Source: Liolophura sinensis
Lineage: Eukaryota; Mollusca; Polyplacophora; Chitonida; Chitonidae
Direction of reading: 5' to 3'
Length of the DNA: 64,000 nt
NCBI RefSeq assembly: GCF_032854445.1
Contig: NC_088304.1
Coordinates: 31,505,732-31,569,731, forward strand
Shown: positions 12,401-21,490 of the stretch, in pieces
Layout of the letters: every line of letters begins with the position of its first letter
Position numbering within the stretch: position 1 is the stretch's first letter
Notes under the pieces: model-generated
Told to the model about the DNA's origin: nothing
Databases searched by the model: none
The model's input: only the letters and a program-made list of their open reading frames with translations
Made by a program: the position numbers and the translations under genes

Positions 12401-15045
12401 AGGACACTCTCACTCATCTATCAACACATCTACTTACAATATAAGGACAATCTCACTCATCTATCAACACATCTACTTACAATATAAGGACAATGTCACT
12501 TGTCTATCAACACATCTACTTACAATATAAGGATATCTCACTCATCTATCAACACATCTACTTACAATATAAGGACACTCTCACTCCGATATCAACACAT
12601 CTACTTACAACATAAGGACAATCTCACTTGTCACACATCTACTTTCAATATAAGGACACTCTCACTCCTCTATCAACAAATCTACTTACAATATAAGGAC
12701 ACTCTCACTCATCTATCAAAACATTTACTTACAATATAAGGACAATGTCACTTGTCTATCAACACATCTACTTACAATATAAGGACAATCTCTCCCGTCT
12801 ATCAACACCTGATAGTAGGTATGTGTTTTTCCCTTCACTTCCTTGCCCACAACTGTCGCATGGTCATCCAAATTTGTTCTGAAAACAAACAGAGAACCAA
12901 ACTCTCTTTACATAAAAAAACATTTAATAATAGCTACTTTTTTTTAAACCCAATGTGATGTTGCAGGTAACAGAAATTATAAGGAGTGGGTGGATTGTTG
13001 TTAAATCCAATGAAAATTTTCAACTCATAATAATATACAATTTTATGAATGGAGGAGACTGTCCAGAGTAAACTTCTCATCTGTCATTGTCTAGGGCATG
13101 TTAAGTGAGATGTACACACTTCCATGCCCATCATCCCAGACTGGTGGAGGATAAGTGGCTTCCATCAAAGTATTTTTTCTTCATTTTCTTTCTCTTAGCT
13201 ACTTTTTGATCCATACATGTATATTTCATGGAGACAAGATTAACAGAAAATCAGAACTACATACATGTAGATAACTTACTTATCAACTGTTAAGGCCATT
13301 GTCTCTAAGCTTAGCATTGTATTTATTAGGCCTTTTTAAGTAAACTTTTGTATGCACTGGTAGCTTAACTTTCACCGGCTACACCCACAAGCCACTAATA
13401 AAGGCTCTGGCCCTGGAATCACGAAGCAATCCGAGACAAAATCAAAGTTAAAATTTCAAATCACTTTAAAATTGTTATTTCTTTCATAACAAGGGCAAAA
13501 TATTGCACGACAGCATAAATCCTGGGTAAGTGATTGTACAACAAACCAAATTTAGTAAGTGAAACTTGGATTTACGCCTCAGATTGCTTCTTGATCCCGA
13601 GGCCTGATAAGCAATAGGGGAGTTTTGAGCTAGAACTCTTTGTTTGCTTATGGTAAAAAAGTCCTACTGTCATATGACTGTCAAAATTATTAGGCAACTA
13701 TTACTGATCACAAATACTACGAGACGGCCATCTGAAAAAACTTCACAAAAAGAACAGATGAACAATGAAGAAAATTAAGGAACTGAGTGCTTGTGAACTT
13801 GAAAAGTTTCTCAAGAAATGAGATCAAACTTCTGCCTCTGGAACCAGTTGTGACATGTGATTGGAAAATTTTTTTCATAAGTCACAAGATACACCTGGAC
13901 TATTTTAGCATTAACAATAAAAGGATTGAAATTCGAAACTCTTCAGCTGACCTTGTGCAGTGTACATATTAGACATTGCTTACTTGTCTTCATCAGGTTT
14001 ATTAGCAATGTCTCGATCATAGACGCGAGCCATCCAGGGGAAGAGAATGATACCACGATACCCGAACACACGGTGGAGAAATAACTGAAAGATAAAAAGG
14101 TAAGATTACGTGATTAATATATATTTAATCATATACCCGGTATTTATTACTGTGCACCTTTCAAAGGCCAGTATTATATCGTAAACACTGAAAATATGCT
14201 TCAGCCTCTAGCTTTATTTTAGTCTGAATTTGTCACAGCAAAATCTGCCCTTCATTCCCACAGAGTTTCACTTTTACCTGTGTATCTAGCACTGTGTGCA
14301 CATGAAGTGATTGCATCCCAAGCATCACACACATAGAAACTCTTGATCATTCCATATGGAGTGACTTCTGACTAGAACAACAGCATGCCTTTAACTTTAA
14401 AGGTTATCGCAATATCTGCTGTAAGTTCTATAGTCAGAAAATTAGGACTAGTTTCATTCATACAAGACAGGAATGTTAACACATCACAAAGAAATCAATA
14501 AATTTCCATATTTCAATTCCTTGCACGTGGTACTAATACACTGATTCTGAGTTAACTAACCTGGCCTGTGTCATATTGACCCTGAATTCGGGGTGTCTCT
14601 AAAACACCCACTTCTGACAACCTGCAACAAGAATAAAGAATGCAAACATGTCAGAACGGAATGCAAAATTCAATACATAAGGTTTCAATTTAACATGTGT
14701 CAAATTATTAACTAAGCATTTATAATAACGCCAGACTTATTTTTAAGCCAAAATACTAACATCTTGTGAGATAAAAATGGCACAACCAAAAATCGCCATA
14801 TCGTACATTTTTCGACGGAAAATTGGACCCCCTATGGTACATCGTCTACATTATGTCTTCTCGAATTTCAAGGACACGTAATTCTGGCATGTTTTAACTT
14901 ATTACAAGGTGCCAATGTAGTTTCGTCCATTAATCCGAAAGCCTTACCTAGTAGACAAACTTTCATGACGAAACCGTCTGACTGCGACAGAGGGAGAAAT
15001 CAGACGAATGAAAAGAACTCGAAAAGTTCCCCTGAAGGCCGCCAT
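3328..15045 (-). CDS. POLDIP2: POLDIP2, polymerase delta-interacting protein 2 (complete, 11 coding exons)
   Basis: Joining 15045-14948, 14621-14561, 14084-13984, 12878-12776, 11029-10960, 8892-8785, 7847-7711, 5471-5445, 4832-4707, 4298-4219 and 3445-3328 gives one uninterrupted 342-codon frame. Every intron is GT-AG and all phases agree. Residues 1-33 are Arg-rich and lack acidic residues until 28, as in a mitochondrial targeting peptide. About 54-180 is the YccV/hemimethylated-DNA-binding-like region (FGYRGIILFPW, KGKTHTYYQVLIDGRDCP, LDYVSHEDILPY). About 205-330 is the ApaG/DUF525 domain (RVTVIPFYMG, QLRERHWRIFSLSGTLETVR, FQYSSHVSLQAPSGHMW). Human POLDIP2 has 368 residues; most of the difference is N-terminal. 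Family knowledge: it binds the p50 subunit of DNA polymerase delta and PCNA, is largely mitochondrial, and is linked to damage-tolerant DNA synthesis and mitochondrial proteostasis. The identification is firm. What is odd is the introns: four contain large tandem arrays, three of them copied from this gene's own splice junctions. Confidence 0.96.
4001..4209. mobile_element. Short inverted-repeat element in POLDIP2 intron 10
   Basis: Ends CCGTAAATTACCTAA at 4003 and its inverted copy TTAGGTAATTTACGG ending at 4209. The ends resemble the GTAAATGACC family at 43353. It begins about ten bases downstream of the exon 10 donor. Confidence 0.65.
4219..4298 (-). CDS. POLDIP2: POLDIP2 exon 10
   Basis: Encodes EPVLSKELPAFQYSSHVSLQ then APSGHM, with TG|G split across the next intron to give Trp. 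Donor TG|GTAAGA. A short inverted-repeat element begins about ten bases into the intron. Confidence 0.95.
4446..4672 (-). mobile_element. SINE, main family, near full length
   Basis: Tail TTATTTATTTGATTGGTGTT through the head GGTACACTAACCAACTTGGC. An internal block of about 35 bases (the usual GGGCAGAGCCC region) is missing. Lies in a POLDIP2 intron, 35 bases from exon 9. Confidence 0.88.
4707..4832 (-). CDS. POLDIP2: POLDIP2 exon 9 (ApaG domain)
   Basis: Encodes WRYCVRLENLGEETVQLRER then HWRIFSLSGTLETVRGRGVV and GQ. This is the most conserved stretch of the ApaG domain. Donor CAG|GTTAGT is preferred over TAG|GTCAGG because it keeps G-V-V-G-Q-E-P-V-L colinear with the family. A SINE begins 35 bases downstream of the donor. 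Confidence 0.95.
5090..5166 (+). mobile_element. SINE, main family, 3'-end fragment
   Basis: Only the last 75 bases: GTGTAAGCGAAATATTCCTG to AAAACACCAATAAAATAAATAAA. Confidence 0.75.
5445..5471 (-). CDS. POLDIP2: POLDIP2 exon 8 (27-nt microexon)
   Basis: Acceptor CTTTTACAG, donor TGG|GTAAGT. It encodes ESQQTHVYW, matching the short conserved segment between YMG-x-R and W-RYC in the family. It lies about 120 bases beyond the end of the exon-7-derived array. Confidence 0.92.
5590..7745. repeat. Tandem array of the POLDIP2 exon 7 end plus splice donor
   Basis: Roughly sixty units of 33 bp (and a 40-bp form with seven extra bases). Minus-strand core: GTGATACCATTCTATATGG, then GGAGTAGG, then GTGAGT or GTAAGT. 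This equals the last codons of exon 7 (VIPFYMGSR) and its donor. The array fills most of the intron between exons 7 and 8. A block near 5562-5730 (with a GAAAGTATTTAAAACTGTCAC lead-in) recurs at 7375-7535, so the array has also been duplicated internally. Confidence 0.95.
7711..7847 (-). CDS. POLDIP2: POLDIP2 exon 7
   Basis: Encodes PQFIPRETLRAWQEKNHPWL, then ELSDVHRETTEGI and RVTVIPFYMGSR. The donor chosen is AGG|GTGAGT at 7711/7710: it makes G-S-R-E-S-Q colinear with human G-M-R-E-A-Q without a gap. The exon end is repeated about sixty times downstream, so other donors exist. Confidence 0.94.
7885..8270. repeat. 54-bp tandem array, about seven units
   Basis: Unit begins GTAGGATGTGTGCTAACATC and continues with CACTTAACAGGAGCTGG and GCCAATGCCATTACACT. 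It lies about 40 bases upstream (in gene sense) of the POLDIP2 exon 7 acceptor. The unit length is a multiple of three, which gives open frames on both strands with no coding support. GGATGT...ACATCC in each unit can form a small hairpin. Confidence 0.93.
8785..8892 (-). CDS. POLDIP2: POLDIP2 exon 6
   Basis: Starts GT-TTA-GAC after acceptor TATGTTACAG and encodes (G)LDYVSHEDILPYASTERHP and the rest of the conserved block through FLLHDPGS. Donor A|GTAAGT. The acceptor and first five or so exon bases are the seed of the 64-bp array immediately upstream in the intron. Confidence 0.95.
8885..10231. repeat. 64-bp tandem array carrying the POLDIP2 exon 6 splice acceptor
   Basis: About fifteen units of 64 bp, interrupted by a SINE at 9742-10108. 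Minus-strand units contain TTCTATGTTACAG|GTTTAG, the acceptor of exon 6 with the first exon bases. The unit nearest 8892 is the real splice site. Copies differ from one another at few positions. Confidence 0.94.
9742..10108 (-). mobile_element. tRNA-derived SINE, second family, full length
   Basis: The minus strand starts with a tRNA-like head (TAGCACAGTTGGTAGAGCG as A box) and ends in a CACTCACTCACTCACT tail. It is flanked by a 15-bp target duplication TGTAACATAGAATGA at 9727-9741 and 10109-10123. The target site is inside the 64-bp array, so the array existed before this insertion. Confidence 0.88.
10402..10738. repeat. Polypurine (GA/GGA-rich) tract
   Basis: About 340 bases of almost pure purine on the plus strand, mostly GAGAGG and GGAGGAG words, in the POLDIP2 intron between exons 5 and 6, about 220 bases from exon 5. 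Long mirror-like purine tracts of this kind can adopt triplex (H-DNA) structure. Open frames here are compositional artefacts. Confidence 0.9.
10960..11029 (-). CDS. POLDIP2: POLDIP2 exon 5
   Basis: Encodes RAQTEAVTFLGNQDNSRALY then AIP. Acceptor TTTTCTGACAG, donor G|GTTAGT in phase 1. Confidence 0.94.
11178..12810. repeat. 43-bp tandem array of the POLDIP2 exon 4 end plus splice donor
   Basis: About 38 units, mostly 43 bp with a shorter form lacking TCTATCA. Minus-strand unit: TTGATAGA, a variable GA-rich part, TGTCCTTATATT, then GTAAGTAGATG. The exon ends TTGATAGAC...TGTCCTTATATT|GTAAGTAGATG, so each unit reproduces about 32 exon bases and the donor. The array fills most of the intron between exons 4 and 5. 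Confidence 0.95.
12776..12878 (-). CDS. POLDIP2: POLDIP2 exon 4
   Basis: Encodes GKEVKGKTHTYYQVLIDGRD then CPYI, preceded by TNLDDHATVV. Donor ATT|GTAAGT. The last ~32 bases plus the donor are the founder of the 43-bp array that fills the following intron. The join to exon 5 is two residues shorter than in human POLDIP2, so slightly different splice usage is possible here. Confidence 0.93.
13409..13604. mobile_element. MITE-like element, GGCCYYGG ends
   Basis: A 196-bp element with inverted ends: left GGCCCTGGAATCACGAAGCA, right reverse-complement GGCCTCGGGATCAAGAAGCA, continuing imperfectly for about 45 bases. Only about nine bases separate it from the next MITE-like element. Confidence 0.78.
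13614..13947. mobile_element. MITE-like element, AGGGGA... family, copy 1
   Basis: The left end ATAGGGGAGTTTTGAGCTAG and internal TTAGGCAACTATTACTGATCAC match the element at 26366. The right end is more diverged (GAAATTCGAAACTCTTCAGC). It lies in the POLDIP2 intron between exons 3 and 4. Confidence 0.72.
13984..14084 (-). CDS. POLDIP2: POLDIP2 exon 3
   Basis: Encodes LFLHRVFGYRGIILFPWMAR followed by VYDRDIANKPDED, the core of the YccV-like domain. Acceptor ATCTTTCAG, donor AA|GTAAGC. The two trailing bases join the first base of exon 4 to make Lys. Confidence 0.95.
14561..14621 (-). CDS. POLDIP2: POLDIP2 exon 2
   Basis: Acceptor TTGTTGCAG, donor CAG|GTTAGT. It encodes LSEVGVLETPRIQGQYDTGQ, the conserved segment leading into the YccV-like domain. 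Its first G completes an Arg codon with exon 1. Confidence 0.93.
14948..15045 (-). CDS. POLDIP2: POLDIP2 exon 1 (start codon, targeting peptide)
   Basis: ATG at 15045-15043 with A at -3 and G at +4 (strong Kozak context). It encodes MAAFRGTFRVLFIRLISPSV and twelve more residues, ending in ACT AG before donor GTAAGG. There are seven Arg and no acidic residue before Glu28, consistent with mitochondrial import. Confidence 0.92.
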
Positions 15046-15060
15046 GTTTGTTGACGAGGT
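15035..15060 (-). promoter_or_regulatory. POLDIP2 start region with YY1-like ATGGCGGC motif
   Basis: The start codon lies in AACATGGCGGCC. This matches the YY1-type AANATGGCGGC element often found over the first codons of housekeeping genes. No TATA box was noticed in the ~60 bases upstream. Promoter function is inferred from position and motif only. Confidence 0.4.
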
Positions 15061-15272
15061 TGCATTAGAGTTACCCCCCTTGAATATGATCAACTTGGAT
15101 TAGATTTGGCTTAAAGTCAATGTCAAAAAAATTCAGAAGTAAAAAAATAAAATGCAGTTTTTCCGATTCAGTTGAGATGTTACCACAATATTTTCGTTAT
15201 GTGCAGCTGTTGGAATTGCTTCTTGTTTTTCTTCGTCACAGGAGGTTAAGTCATTCAATTAATCCAATAATC

Positions 15273-15566
15273 CATACCTAAGGCTTTAAAATAGGAAGTT
15301 GTAACTTCCTCGCTTGGCGTTCAGCATGAAGGGGACAGTGCAACGACTGGTTGACCCGTATCAGTGTTATGGCTTGGGCGGGGCGGCTTACTTGCCTTCG
15401 ATAAGTCGTCTCAGTGAAGCAGCACTAGATAAAAGAGTGGTGGAAATCCGTCCTGCAACAAGGAGGCACATTACATGCACTCTACGAATTCCTTCGTCGT
15501 CATATGACTGAAAAATTGTTAAGTACGACGTTAAACCCCAAGCACTCACTCATTCACTCACTCATC
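15273..15566 (-). mobile_element. SINE, second family, 5'-truncated
   Basis: Same family as the element at 9742 (shared GGAAGTTGTAACTTCCTCGC) but lacking the tRNA-like head. Flanked by the direct repeat ATCCAATAATCC (around 15261-15272 and 15565-15576). It sits about 230 bases upstream of the POLDIP2 start codon. Confidence 0.85.
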
Positions 15567-15719
15567 CAATAATCCGTAGGCCTATGTGCTGACTTGCAAA
15601 CATGTATGTCACGATTGGACGATGCAATACGTAACAGGGAGCATTTCTTAACCTTAGTTCATGTAGGGATTTTGAAAGGACAACATCGGTCTTGAGTAAT
15701 TTTTGTCTGAAAAAAGGGG

Positions 15720-15945
15720 AAGGAAAATACAACAACAACAACAAACGAAAGGAAACAAACGAAAGGAAACAAACAAAAAACAAAAAAAACAAAAAAACAA
15801 AAATTAAAATAAAATAAAGGAACAAATTTGCATAAACCCAAAGAAAATAAGAGTTATAGGGTAACACAAGGCAGGCCTACAAGTAGGCCCAGTCAGTGTT
15901 GCGGAAGCAACTGCCATCATCATCATCATCATCATCATCAGATAC
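15720..15945. repeat. A-rich tract and (CAT)n microsatellite
   Basis: An A/C-rich stretch with repeated CAAACGAAAGGAAA and CAAAAAA words at 15720-15820, then about nine CAT units at 15916-15941. Confidence 0.85.
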
Positions 15946-15974
15946 ATCAATACATATTGAATTTCCCATACTAA

Positions 15975-16432
15975 TATATTGACCTGTCGGTCTATCAGTC
16001 GGTCTGTTGGTGAGTCAATCAGTCGGTCTGTTGATCGGTCAATCAGTCGGTCTGTCAATCAGTCGGTCTGTCAGTCAGTAGGTCTGTCAATCAGTCGGTC
16101 TGTGGGTCGGTCAATGTCCGTTAATCAGTCGGTTTGTCGGTCTGTCAGTCTGTTTATTGGTCTGTCAATCAGTGGATCTGTTGGTCTGTCAATCTGTGGG
16201 TCTGTCAATCAGTCGTTTTATCCGGCGGTCAATCAGTCGCTCTGTTGATCTGTGAATGAGGCGGTTTGTCTGTCTGTCTGTCGGTCGCCTAATCAGCCGG
16301 CCTGTCCGTGTGTCAATCAGTCGGTCTGTCAATCAGTCTGTGTGTCAGTTAGCTGGTCTGTCAACCAGTCGGTCAATCCATCAGCCGGTCTGTTCGTCCT
16401 TCAATCAGTCGGTCTGTCGATTAACCGATCTA
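15975..16432. repeat. Degenerate ~16-bp tandem array
   Basis: Imperfect CGGTCTGTCAATCAGT units, heavily mutated compared with the other arrays, which suggests an older or less homogenised satellite. It lies between the POLDIP2 start and the small ORF. Confidence 0.88.
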
Positions 16433-16671
16433 ATGGTAAAGATAATTTGAATGGCATATCTAGATTACATGCAATTTCTCTGATTTCAGTGTTTATTTTG
16501 CTTGTCATTTCCAAATAATTATATTGTACCCTAAAAATCATGCCGCCCAGCAACGACAAATGTTAGCAGTTTTTAGCTCATAGCTAGTAAAATTGCTTGT
16601 CCTGGGATCAGAGGGGATACGCTAAATAGCAGGGTGTGCTATGTAGCACACAACTGACAAGTTTTCCATCA

Positions 16672-16876
16672 GTTTATTTATTTATTTGATTGGTGTTTTA
16701 GGCTGTACTCACGAATATTTCACTTGCTTACGGCGGCCAGCATTATAGTGGGAGGAAACCAGGCACAGCCTGGGGGAAACCTACGACCATCTGCAGGTTG
16801 TTGCCAGACCTTCTCACGTACGGCCGGAGAGGAAGCCAGCATGAGCTGGACTTCAACTCACAGTGACCGCATTGGT
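16672..16876 (-). mobile_element. SINE, main family, with target duplication
   Basis: Flanked by AGTTTTCCATCA at 16660-16671 and 16877-16888. It begins at the TTTATTTATT tail (plus strand) and stops in the CATTGGT region, so it is 5'-truncated. It interrupts a small open reading frame on the minus strand. Confidence 0.9.
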
Positions 16877-17032
16877 AGTTTTCCATCAAGTGAAGCACGG
16901 ATTTTCGCATATTGCTGAAGGGCATCTCTAGTCAACACCCGCTTATACCACTTAAATAAACCTTGAATACGATTGTTGATGATGGTGTATTGCAAGGCTC
17001 CCAGGACAGCGGAGGCAAAAAACATTTTCATG
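16861..17032 (-). CDS. Small ORF of unknown function, end altered by a SINE
   Basis: ATG at 17032 (G at -3) opens MKMFFASAVLGALQYTIINN, then RIQGLFKWYKRVLTRDALQQ and YAKIRASLDGKL. The N-terminus is a hydrophobic, membrane-like helix followed by a basic segment, as in small mitochondrial or membrane proteins. I recognise no family. The SINE at 16672-16876 now supplies the last residues PMRSL and the stop. Without the SINE the frame would continue for a further 16 codons to a TGA. It could equally be a first exon or a pseudogene. Confidence 0.3.
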
Positions 17033-17085
17033 TCGGAAACAGGGACTGAACCAACACCTATTGTGTCGGGGCGAGTGAAAAACAA

Positions 17086-17827
17086 GCCTCTTAAATCTCT
17101 TAAATCTTAAAAAACATAAGTCGTGACTTTGAATCCAGCTATTTTTCTTTTGACTGGGGCTTTACATCATGGTGATTCTCAGGTTCCAGACAAAAAGGTC
17201 GGTGGTTTGCCACGGGTTTCGTAGAACCAAAAACCTCATCACCTGTTACCGGTCAACTCTGACATTTGTCAGGCACAACCGAATTATTCAACAGACGCCA
17301 CAGACATGGCAATGATGTTCTAGTGGCTTACTGCTCGATGACCTTTTCTCTGGCTTGTCATTTGTTTAAAAGCTTGGCATGCTTTTCTTTTCACGCTTTG
17401 TAGCACTCGCTACCTCACAAGACCATTTAAAGGTTAAGTATTACCGGACACCGTGCGCGCTTTCCACCGTTTAACGTGTACATTTAATACTGGTCTACTT
17501 CCCAAAATGCTTGGGCAGTGTAGATTTATTAATTGATTAATTTATTTACATGATATTTTACGACGTACTTTATTTCAAACCTCGTGACTTCCTCCATCCA
17601 GAAACATGATCGGCGTCCTACAAGAGGAAACTTCTTGAGGACCATAGCGATGGCCTATAAACACCAATCAAATATAAATATCTTCAACTTTGGCAGGCTT
17701 TTAAAACTTTAGCAATTTTCTTACGCGACATGTTGTCCTCATTCGCTCACATTCCAGCCTACATACAACAATTTACTTTTCTTCGAAAGCTTAAATTTAG
17801 TTGTTTAATAAATTTAAAACAGCGTAT
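17086..17827. other. Intergenic, nothing coding seen
   Basis: Contains scraps of the main SINE (about 17526-17575 and 17650-17682) and otherwise unassigned DNA. Confidence 0.5.
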
Positions 17828-18242
17828 AATTTATTTATTTGGATGTCGTGAATATTTCACTTATATGACGGCGGCCAGCATTATGGTGAGATGAAACCGG
17901 GCATGAAACCCACCATGACCTACAAGCTGCTGGCAGACAACCATTGTTTGCTTGTAATGAGCCAATCTCAAACTAGGAAAAATAATTGTCTATACCTACA
18001 AAAGTCCACCCCAAAGGAAAAACGGCGGATCTTGTCTGCCCATAAGGTCCCCCAAACCCAACCCTAGAATGTCCAAACTTCCTTGCATGTCCTCGACGAT
18101 TAACTACGTTTGTAATATCTATAAATGGAAGCCAGCATGAGCTGGACTTGAACGCACAGCGACGGCACAGTTAAAAGGCTCTTGGGCCACTGTACTGTAC
18201 CACACCAGCACGCTAACCACTACCCCACTGAGACTCCCATAA
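17828..18242 (-). mobile_element. SINE, main family, split by about 180 bp of other DNA
   Basis: The tail half is at 17828-17945 and the head half (GGAAGCCAGCATGAGCTGGA to CACTGAGACTCCC) at 18125-18242. The ~180 bases between them (17946-18124) do not belong to the SINE, and I did not recognise them or find clear terminal repeats. Confidence 0.8.
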
Positions 18243-19269
18243 TGAATGATAAGACAATTAATAAAATTATATAATAAATAAATTGTATAGTAGTTAATAT
18301 CTCAATAGTAATAATAATTTAAGCTCCAAATATCGTTTAAATATGGAATTTACATTTATCTAATTATTTAGTTATCTGATAGGTGTTCAATGACAAGCTC
18401 AAATTTTATTTCTGGGTATGAATTAGTCATAGATGGACAAAGCAAAACTTTAAACATAGATAAAAAAAATCTGACATAAATCCAGCTATGTTGGAATATT
18501 TATTTTAATAAACAACAAAAACTGGTAATATTTAATACAAGAATGCCTATATATATATATATATATATATATTTGTTAACATGGAACTTTAAAATAACAG
18601 TTGTCAAGAACTTATAATGCCACATACATGTACAAATACGAGACCACATACATACATCATGAGATCGCTGGTACTCCGTGGAACACACTTGTCTTATCAC
18701 ATCATACGAAGAAAAACGTTCACTTACATGACATTTATATCAAGTGTAACTTGCAACACGACTGAAATGCTGGGGCATGTAGAAGGTACACTACACAAAT
18801 GACCAATATCACACACAGATTCAAGGGTCAATTGTGCACGTGGGCTGTAAAACAGTTATCAAGATCATTTTGGTGTAATCTGTTAAGAGTGCAAAAGGTG
18901 TACATTTAAGAAATAATTATATTATTATAATCATTAGTATTATTATATTATTATGAAATATATTTGATAAAATATTTAACTGCAACTGGAAATCGTCTGA
19001 ATAGATCTCAGTTGTGCAACATTATATGGAAGGCGTATATATCTTTAGTATTAGAGAAACATCACCATTTCATAAACGTATTCAACAGATTCACACAAAC
19101 ATACACTCTGCTAAACCTAAACATTTGTCCAGTACAGTGCCTTGTTAGAGGCAAATACTGTAGAAAAGGTCATAAAATATTACATTTGGGGTTGAAACTT
19201 GTTGACCTTTGTTCAGTAGGACACCGTACCCTACCACACCTCAAAACACATTTTGAAGATTAACAGAAT
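18243..19269. other. AT-rich intergenic DNA
   Basis: Contains the (TA)n run and several ATTATT stretches. A 99-codon plus-strand frame at 18964-19263 has no recognisable features. Confidence 0.5.
18548..18573. repeat. (TA)n microsatellite
   Basis: About thirteen TA dinucleotides in an AT-rich intergenic stretch. Confidence 0.95.
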
Positions 19270-19668
19270 TCTCAAAATCAGGCAAAATCAGTGAGTTAGT
19301 CCTAGATGAAATCAGTAACTTAGTCCTGAATGAAATCAGTAACTTAGTCCTGAATGAAATCAGTAACTTAGTCCTGAAAGAAATCTGTAACTTAGTCCCG
19401 AATGAAATCAGTAACTTAGTCCTGAATGAAATCAGTAACTTAGTCCTGAATGAAATCAATAACTTAGTCCTGAACGAAATCAGTAACTTAGTCCTGAATG
19501 AAATCAGTAACTTAGTCCTGAATGAAATCAGTAACTTAGTCCTGGACGAAATCAGTAACTTAGTCCTGAATGAAATCAGTAACTTAGTCCTGAACAAAAT
19601 CAGTAACTTAGTCCTGAACAAAATCAGTAACTTAGTCCTGAGTGAAATCAGTAACTTAAATATTAATA
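19270..19668. repeat. 24-bp tandem array
   Basis: About sixteen copies of CTTAGTCCTGAATGAAATCA plus GTAA. The unit is a multiple of three, so the minus strand is open across it (LLISFRTK repeated). There is no sign of coding. Confidence 0.95.
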
Positions 19669-19884
19669 CGAAATATTAAAGTCAAATACAGTACCATATA
19701 TTATTATTATTATGGAATATTTCATAACTATATGTAAAGCAGCAATAATTGGCTTATCCGCTAAGAACACAGAATACTGAAGACAACATTATCGGCATAA
19801 TTAAAATATACTGAAATTCACAGAAAACAACAGGGGTGTATTAAATAATTTCTGTATAAAAACAGAAGAAGTAATTAAATTTTA

Positions 19885-20440
19885 TACAATGTAACAGCAG
19901 GAGTGCATAACAATCCATAACAAATAACAGCAGAAGTGTTATAATTACTATCAAATAACAGTATAAGAAGGAGTAGGGGATATTACCATAAGTGCATGTT
20001 GAGCTTTCTGTAGGAAATAATACATGGTGTGTATATAAAGCAATCCACAGGTAACAACAGCAGGAATATTAAAACAATCCATAGCAAATAACAGCAGAAG
20101 TGTTAAAACAATATGCGAGGACAGCAGCAGAGGTGTATAAAAATCAGTATGGAATAACAGCAGAAGTGTATAAAAATCAATAGGGAATAACAGCAGAAGT
20201 GTAAAAAACAATCATTAGGGAATAACAGCAGGGGTGTAAAAACAATCAGTGGGGAATAACAGCAGAGGTGTAAAAACAACATATAGAGCAACGGCAGAAG
20301 TGTATAAAAATCAATAGGGAATAACAGCAGAAGTGTAAAAACAATCAACAGGGAATAACAGCAGAAGTGTAAAAAACAATCAGTAGGGATTAACAGCAGA
20401 AGCATATAATAAACAATAGGGAATAAGACTTAAAACTTGT
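19885..20440. repeat. Degenerate ~36-bp tandem array
   Basis: Units contain AATAACAGCAGAAGTGTAAA then AACAATCAATAGGG with frequent indels. About fifteen copies. Confidence 0.9.
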
Positions 20441-21341
20441 GGAAAATAACAGAAGTATAAGCAACTCAATTAGGAATAACTGCAGACGTGTATAGACAAT
20501 CCATGGAAGAATGGAAGAAGTCTTCAATGGACGAGATATATATAAATATAAACATACACCTTTAACTTCCTTTATGGTAGAACAGCACCTAGGTAATAAG
20601 GAGTCTTAACAGTTATGTCCCTTGGATTTTCCTAGTAAAAAGACAGTGAAATCTTTCAGGGCTATATACTTGTACTGGAATATTAATGTTCAAGTCAACG
20701 GTGTTTTCTGCTTGTGATTTTTAATGGTTGGATTCAGTCATACTCCAAACATAGTGTCCAATTTCACAGTATCATTATTATTATGTAAACAGGATAGGAG
20801 ATATAACACACACACACAAAAAACTGAACACAAATACATCAAAACATGACTTAAAATATCATCAATATTAATCATATAAACCTAACTATCAAAATGCACA
20901 GGTAGGTATATTATGTAAGCCAATATGTGCAAAGTGCATTTGTATGTATGACCAAACAAAAGAACTGAAGTTATGTAGTATAAATGTGGAATATTTTGAC
21001 CGAGGGTGCCACAATTATGCCGATGGAATTTAAAGTTTCAATAAGGCCACACCGATTAAAATTTTTGTTTATTGGGCGGGATGAGTCTTTTTTTTTTTTT
21101 GAATATCGGAGGAGGGTATATAAATCAAAATAAATACCTGACAAATCATCCGATTTCCGGGAAAATGTGAGATGTCTAATTTGTTAAAATTAGTATAATA
21201 ATTTGTGTTAAAAACACATTTACATGATTGGAGATCCTTGGAAAACAGAAAAATCATAAATACAGGTATACTGAGAATTGGCTAAAATAAAAAGACATTT
21301 TTTAAAATATTATCTTTATTCAAGTTTGGTATTTTGTATTC
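20441..21341. other. Intergenic, nothing recognised
   Basis: AT-rich unique-looking sequence with a short CACACACAC run near 20810. Confidence 0.5.
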
Positions 21342-21490
21342 ATTTATTAATTTGATCGTTGTTTTATGCTGTACTCTACAATATATCACTTATCCACGAC
21401 AACCAGCAATATGGTGGGAGCGACCATCCACAGGTTGCTGTCAGACATTTCCATGTACAACCAGAGAGAAAACTAGTATTAGCTGGGCTT
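21342..21490 (-). mobile_element. SINE, main family, degraded
   Basis: TTTATTAATTTGATCGTTGTT tail start, CAGCAATATGGTGGGAGCG and CCACAGGTTGCTGTCAGAC are recognisable. Confidence 0.75.

Noticed and set aside
11178-12810. CRISPR-like appearance of regularly spaced repeats
   Set aside because: Eukaryotic intron, no unique spacers, and the unit is derived from an exon-donor junction. The same reasoning excludes CRISPR for the other arrays.
18964-19263. 99-codon plus-strand ORF
   Set aside because: AT-rich codons, no recognised motif, ends where a satellite begins.
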